This document shows positions 38,713 through 41,388 of a stretch of DNA of 41,388 nt, piece after piece. This DNA comes from Polyangiaceae bacterium (GTDB lineage: Bacteria > Myxococcota_A > Polyangia > Polyangiales > Polyangiaceae): assembly GCA_013214025.1 (NCBI GenBank), contig JABSRN010000009.1, positions 1 through 41,388 of the forward strand. Direction: 5' to 3'. Made by a program: the position numbers and the translations under genes. The stretch's first letter is position 1. Each line of letters starts with the position of its first letter. The notes beneath the pieces are model-generated. The model saw only the letters and a list, made by a program, of their open reading frames with translations. It was not told where the DNA came from and did no database searches.

Positions 38713-41388
38713 ATGCCCTTTTTCTCCCGTACTGCCCAGCTAGCTTCCGTCCTTTCCGTCATCGGATTCGCCGGAGCTTGTGGCGACAACGCAGAAGTTA
38801 CGACCGGGAGTGGTGCGGGGGCTGGCGGTGGCCCGGGGGCCGACGCGGGCGCTTTGGACGGCAGCGGTGGGGGGTTTGGCATTGGTGCTACGGGCACAGG
38901 TGGTGGCGATTCGGGCTCGGGCGTGGACGAATGTTTGTCAGCCTCATGCGCGATCGGCCAGCGTTGTGTACTCGATGGTACGACGCCGAGCTGTGTCGAC
39001 AACCTGTGCTCGGACTTAAGCTGTGCGGCGAGTGAAGTTTGCGAGCCACAGACGGGTGGCGGCAACCTGTGCGTGGACGCGAGCTGCAGCTCCGACTTTG
39101 ATTGCGCGGAGAATGAAAACTGCAATGGCACCGCGTGCGTAGTCGACGTTTGTGTGGCGGGCAGTAGTCAGTGCGATGGGGAGACGGTGTTGGCGTGCTC
39201 GTCCAACGGAGGAGAGAGCGCAGCAGCGTTCACGTGCGGGAGCTCGTCTTACTTCGTTACTGAGTGCGTAGACAACAGCACAGGCTCTGCTGGTTGCTCC
39301 TGCGAGGGGGATTGGGATTGCCCCACCAACACGGTTTGCGAAATTGACACTTGTGTGGGTACAGGGCTCGCTCCCACCTGCACGCTGCCGCCGGTTCCGT
39401 TTACCGATGTCGCTCCGGCGGTGGAGATTCATTGGGGCGGCGACAGCCATGCCAACGATGACGCCCACGATGGCACTCCGGCTCAGAATCCCGCGCCATG
39501 GGCCAGGTTCGCCCACGTGGTATCGACACCTACCGTCGCCAATCTGGACGACGACAATGGCGACGGGCTAATCAACGAACTCGACTTTCCAGAAATCTTG
39601 TTCGTAGCTCACAACGATAGCAACCCCTGGGACCAAGGGGTGATCCGGGCCATTCACGGGGGCGGCGAAAACAAGGGCGCGGACTACCTGGCGCGATGTG
39701 GTGACAAGCTCTGGACGGAGGAGAACCCGAACGGCGACAGCTGTGGCGACAACGAGCCGGACGGCGACAGCGGCGCACCGGTCACGGTTGCCGATCTCGA
39801 CAACGATGGCGTTCCGGAAATCATCTACATGACCGAGGGCAGTGCTTTCCGCATCCTCGATAACACCGGTGCTGAGATCTACTCCCTACCGAACGATAGC
39901 TGGACCCCCAACCGGAATGGAGAAACCCTGAGCGTCGCCAACCTCGACTACGCAGGCTACGCGGAACTCATTGTGGGCCGGAACGTTTTTGTGCTGGGCA
40001 ACGAGACCGACGGCGACGGCGGGGTCGGTCCCCTCATCGTCACTCATATATTTACCGGCGACGACTCCGACGGCAGCAACGACGGCAACTCCGTCATGTC
40101 CTGCCCCGCGGATGTGATTCCCAATCTCCCCGGACAGGAGATCGTCGTGGGCACGACACTGTATCGTTTGCCCGACACCATCGACGAATGCACGAACGTG
40201 CCCTGTTCAGAGTCCCTCGTGACGGTCTGGCACGCACCGGACGTCGGCAGTCAAGGCAGCGTACTGAACAACAACCTGACGGAAGGGTTCTGCGCCGTCG
40301 CTGACGTATGGGGCGCAGATCCAGACTCCCCGCCGGGCCCCGACAACATGCCGGACGGCGTGCCCGAGATCATCCTGATCTCCGACGGCAACTTGGTCCT
40401 ACTCAATCCCAGCAACGGCGTGATCATTGGATCGGTCCGCAATCTGAACGGAGGAGAGCGAGGCGGAGCTCCCAACGTGGACGACTTCGATGGCGACGGG
40501 TTCATGGAGATCGCCTCCGCGCTTGAGGACAGCTACGTGGTGATCGATCTGCAGAATTCGACCGGTGCCGCAGGCAGCTGTCCCGACTGGCCCACCACCA
40601 TCGCCCGTGTGGAGCAAAACGACGGCTCCCACAATACGAACCCCGCACGGAACCCCGGCGGCAGTTGCACCCAAAACTCGGATTGCGACGCGGCGGCAGT
40701 CTGCAACACAACCCGTGGCGAGTGCGTGTGCTTGCACAACGGTTGGCTGCGCAACAGCGATGACGATTCAAGCCGAGCGACCTCATCGAGCGTCTTCGAC
40801 TTCAACGGTGATGGCGCGGCCGAGGTGCTCTACAACGACGAGTGCGACTTCCGCGTGTACGACGGCGTAACCGGCAACGTGCTGTACTCCGAAATCAGCC
40901 GAAGCCGAACAGGCATCGAAAACCCTGTGGTCGCGGACGTGGACAACGACGGAAACGCGGAAATCGTCACCGGCATGAACACCGCCCGGGACGACCGCTG
41001 CGACGACGACACTAACGACGGCGTTGAGCCGCGTGGCCCCAACGGCATCCGAGTCTGGGGCGATCCGACGGACACCTGGGTCTCCGCCCGTAGGATCTGG
41101 AACCAACAGAGCTACCACGTCACCAACGTCACCGAATCCGGCAGCATCCCGATGCACCCGCCCGAGAGTTGGGGGAACTTCAACGGGCGTTCTTACAATA
41201 CCTATCGCTCTCAGCCCCGGTCTTCCGGCATCGCGCCGGACTTGCGCACCGCCAACATCGGCGTCTCGTCGCCAGACGCCCAGTGCGGCGCGCTAAGCGA
41301 CAACATCGATATCGTCGTAGAGATCGTCAACGATGGCGACTTGCGCGTCGGGCCGGGGGTGGTCGTGACCTTCTCGGGCAGCTGGCCC
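38713..41388 (+). CDS. FG-GAP/VCBS repeat lipoprotein, 3' end outside window
   Basis: An open frame of 892 codons from ATG 38713 to the right edge without a stop. The signal peptide ends in Ala-Gly-Ala-Cys23, then a Gly/Ala/Thr/Asp linker to about residue 75. A Cys-rich module (about 76-235) contains several short Cys pairs of the type Cys-x4-Cys-x6-Cys. From about 245 comes a beta-propeller region with calcium-binding FG-GAP-type loops (Ala-Asp-Leu-Asp-Asn-Asp-Gly-Val-Pro-Glu-Ile, Asp-Asp-Phe-Asp-Gly-Asp-Gly, Asp-Val-Asp-Asn-Asp-Gly-Asn), interrupted by a small Cys segment near 655-680. The end enters an Ala-Arg-Ile-Trp-Asn-Gln-Gln-Ser-Tyr-His motif and a CARDB-like strand region. Likely a large surface adhesin-type lipoprotein. 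Confidence 0.92.
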   Translation, partial: MPFFSRTAQLASVLSVIGFAGACGDNAEVTTGSGAGAGGGPGADAGALDGSGGGFGIGATGTGGGDSGSGVDECLSASCAIGQRCVLDGTTPSCVDNLCSDLSCAASEVCEPQTGGGNLCVDASCSSDFDCAENENCNGTACVVDVCVAGSSQCDGETVLACSSNGGESAAAFTCGSSSYFVTECVDNSTGSAGCSCEGDWDCPTNTVCEIDTCVGTGLAPTCTLPPVPFTDVAPAVEIHWGGDSHANDDAHDGTPAQNPAPWARFAHVVSTPTVANLDDDNGDGLINELDFPEILFVAHNDSNPWDQGVIRAIHGGGENKGADYLARCGDKLWTEENPNGDSCGDNEPDGDSGAPVTVADLDNDGVPEIIYMTEGSAFRILDNTGAEIYSLPNDSWTPNRNGETLSVANLDYAGYAELIVGRNVFVLGNETDGDGGVGPLIVTHIFTGDDSDGSNDGNSVMSCPADVIPNLPGQEIVVGTTLYRLPDTIDECTNVPCSESLVTVWHAPDVGSQGSVLNNNLTEGFCAVADVWGADPDSPPGPDNMPDGVPEIILISDGNLVLLNPSNGVIIGSVRNLNGGERGGAPNVDDFDGDGFMEIASALEDSYVVIDLQNSTGAAGSCPDWPTTIARVEQNDGSHNTNPARNPGGSCTQNSDCDAAAVCNTTRGECVCLHNGWLRNSDDDSSRATSSSVFDFNGDGAAEVLYNDECDFRVYDGVTGNVLYSEISRSRTGIENPVVADVDNDGNAEIVTGMNTARDDRCDDDTNDGVEPRGPNGIRVWGDPTDTWVSARRIWNQQSYHVTNVTESGSIPMHPPESWGNFNGRSYNTYRSQPRSSGIAPDLRTANIGVSSPDAQCGALSDNIDIVVEIVNDGDLRVGPGVVVTFSGSWP

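Noticed and set aside
1-41388. tRNA, rRNA, riboswitch or prophage structures
   Set aside because: No cloverleaf-like arms with a CCA-type end, conserved rRNA segments, known riboswitch cores, integrase or structural phage genes were recognised on either strand; an exhaustive covariance-model search (Infernal/tRNAscan) was not possible.

Overview
The window (about 60% GC by eye, few T-tract terminators) looks like a chromosomal segment of a myxobacterium-like member of the Myxococcota. Four things point there: many lipoproteins with a lipobox followed by Gly/Thr/Ser-rich linkers; two DUF2330 proteins with MYXO-CTERM-like tails (Cys, hydrophobic helix, Arg cluster); a remnant of the Myxococcales-specific DUF2378/TIGR02265 family; and Cys-rich 'DCGG' repeat and FG-GAP surface proteins. 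No rRNA, tRNA, CRISPR array or intact mobile element was seen.

Layout. 1-1.5 kb: the 5' end of a lipoprotein gene, a one-domain response regulator and a DUF3558-like lipoprotein, all minus. 1.8-5.7 kb: tandem DUF2330 surface proteins. 5.8-8.5 kb: a small unknown protein, a methyltransferase fragment and a membrane-anchored amidohydrolase. 8.7-10.7 kb: a gene graveyard with pieces of an unknown protein, a cytochrome P450, a frameshifted response regulator and a TagD-type cytidylyltransferase. 10.9-14.7 kb: an intact CDP-glycerol glycerophosphotransferase-like gene, a NUDIX regulator, a DUF2378 remnant with an in-frame stop and a flavin monooxygenase. 15-19.4 kb: a 1161-residue Cys-repeat/C-type-lectin lipoprotein convergent with another lipoprotein. 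19.5-25.6 kb: an IS30 transposase tail beside a WecG/TagA glycosyltransferase, an outer-membrane-like protein, two lipoproteins, a sugar-isomerase-like protein with a duplicated barrel motif, and a short-chain dehydrogenase. 25.7-27.1 kb: a homocysteine methyltransferase pseudogene and other decay.

27.15-31.83 kb is the clearest operon: two consecutive lipoxygenases with complete iron ligands and a translationally coupled DUF3592-like membrane protein. Convergent to it lies an 876-residue secreted protein combining calcium-binding repeats, a region resembling the pore-forming part of anthrax protective antigen, a PKD domain and a LamG domain. 34.6-35.8 kb has no intact gene, only OmpA and IS3 remnants. 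It is followed by a polytopic glycosyltransferase-like membrane protein, two minus-strand lipoproteins and an FG-GAP lipoprotein that runs off the right edge.

Most intact genes encode envelope or secreted proteins. Two enzyme pairs suggest metabolism: the lipoxygenases (polyunsaturated fatty acid oxidation) and the polymer-type transferases (glycerophosphotransferase, WecG/TagA), whose cytidylyltransferase partner is here only a fragment. The most notable features are the toxin-like LamG protein, the lipoxygenase operon with a possible decayed inverted third copy just upstream, and the unusually high number of truncated genes.
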